DNA from: an uncultured Bacteroidales bacterium
Lineage (GTDB): Bacteria > Bacteroidota > Bacteroidia > Bacteroidales > FEN-979
Assembly: GCA_903875045.1 (NCBI GenBank)
Contig: CAIQUS010000014.1
Coordinates: forward strand, 44,492 to 108,491
DNA length: 64,000 nt
Reading direction: 5' to 3'
In this document: positions 63,981 through 64,000 of the stretch, piece by piece
Numbering within the stretch: the stretch's first letter is position 1
How the letters are laid out: every line of letters begins with the position of its first letter
Position numbers and translations under genes: made by a program
Notes under the pieces: model-generated
What the model was told of the DNA's origin: nothing
The model's database searches: none
The model's input: the letters and a program-made list of their open reading frames with translations, nothing else

Positions 63981-64000
63981 ATGAACATCGCTGTTAATAC
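63981..64000 (+). CDS. Start of a probable glycosyltransferase (partial, right edge)
   Basis: ATG at 63981 opens MNIAVN, a start seen in many Bacteroidota family 4 glycosyltransferases that begin with an IAVNTRLL-type strand. Only six full codons are in the window, so the call rests on this and on the polysaccharide context. A near -7 match (GATATTTG) lies about 20 bp upstream. Confidence 0.35.

Noticed and set aside
1..64000. tRNA or rRNA genes
   Set aside because: No cloverleaf-like or rRNA-like stretch was recognised in the gaps between genes, though a dedicated tool was not available.

Overview
The window reads as chromosomal DNA of a Bacteroidota bacterium, probably an uncultured Bacteroidales/Marinilabiliales-like lineage. 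The evidence is a fused LpxC-FabZ gene, secreted giants ending in type IX secretion system (T9SS) sorting domains, a PorX-type response regulator, and promoters of the Bacteroidota form TTG-N20-TAnnTTTG. No rRNA, tRNA, transposase, integrase or CRISPR array was seen.

Left part (1-34570, all minus strand): one long cell-surface locus. In transcription order, right to left, it holds a DUF4402-type small secreted (pilin-like) protein with its own strong promoter and a hairpin terminator, a second DUF4402 protein, a PapD-like periplasmic chaperone, a 2728-residue beta-repeat protein with a T9SS C-terminal domain, a third DUF4402-like protein, an 874-residue usher-like outer membrane protein, a 3228-residue protein with 32 Ig-like repeats and a T9SS domain, and a second giant with about 40 Ig-like repeats that runs off the left edge (more than 3690 residues). 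The set looks like a chaperone-usher pilus system merged with T9SS-exported giant adhesins or stalks. It is the most unusual feature of the window.

Middle (34916-41054, minus strand): a secreted Fn3/jelly-roll-like protein that shares a module with the giant beta-repeat protein, then aroA, aroB and an alanine dehydrogenase-like gene in tight series, then an FNR-like regulator with the cysteines expected of an oxygen-sensing iron-sulfur cluster. The divergent intergenic region holds a near-perfect FNR-type box.

41248-48873 (plus strand): a respiratory-looking operon with a Tat-exported ferredoxin-type subunit, an NrfD-like quinol-interacting membrane subunit fused to a periplasmic beta-rich domain, and a monohaem cytochrome c, but no molybdopterin catalytic subunit. 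Two DUF2339-type polytopic membrane proteins follow.

48904-58752: housekeeping and envelope genes, namely tsaE, porX, an HD-domain phosphohydrolase, lpxD-lpxC/fabZ-lpxA, a lone ABC ATPase, an FkbM methyltransferase, efp and a second lpxD-like gene.

58769-64000: a surface polysaccharide cluster on the minus strand (Wzx-like flippase, two Wzz-like proteins, O-antigen ligase/polymerase). The start of a probable glycosyltransferase diverges from it at the right edge.

The parts fit a surface-architecture theme: lipid A, polysaccharide export, the T9SS regulator PorX, and a large surface-fibre locus built from T9SS substrates and chaperone-usher-like parts.
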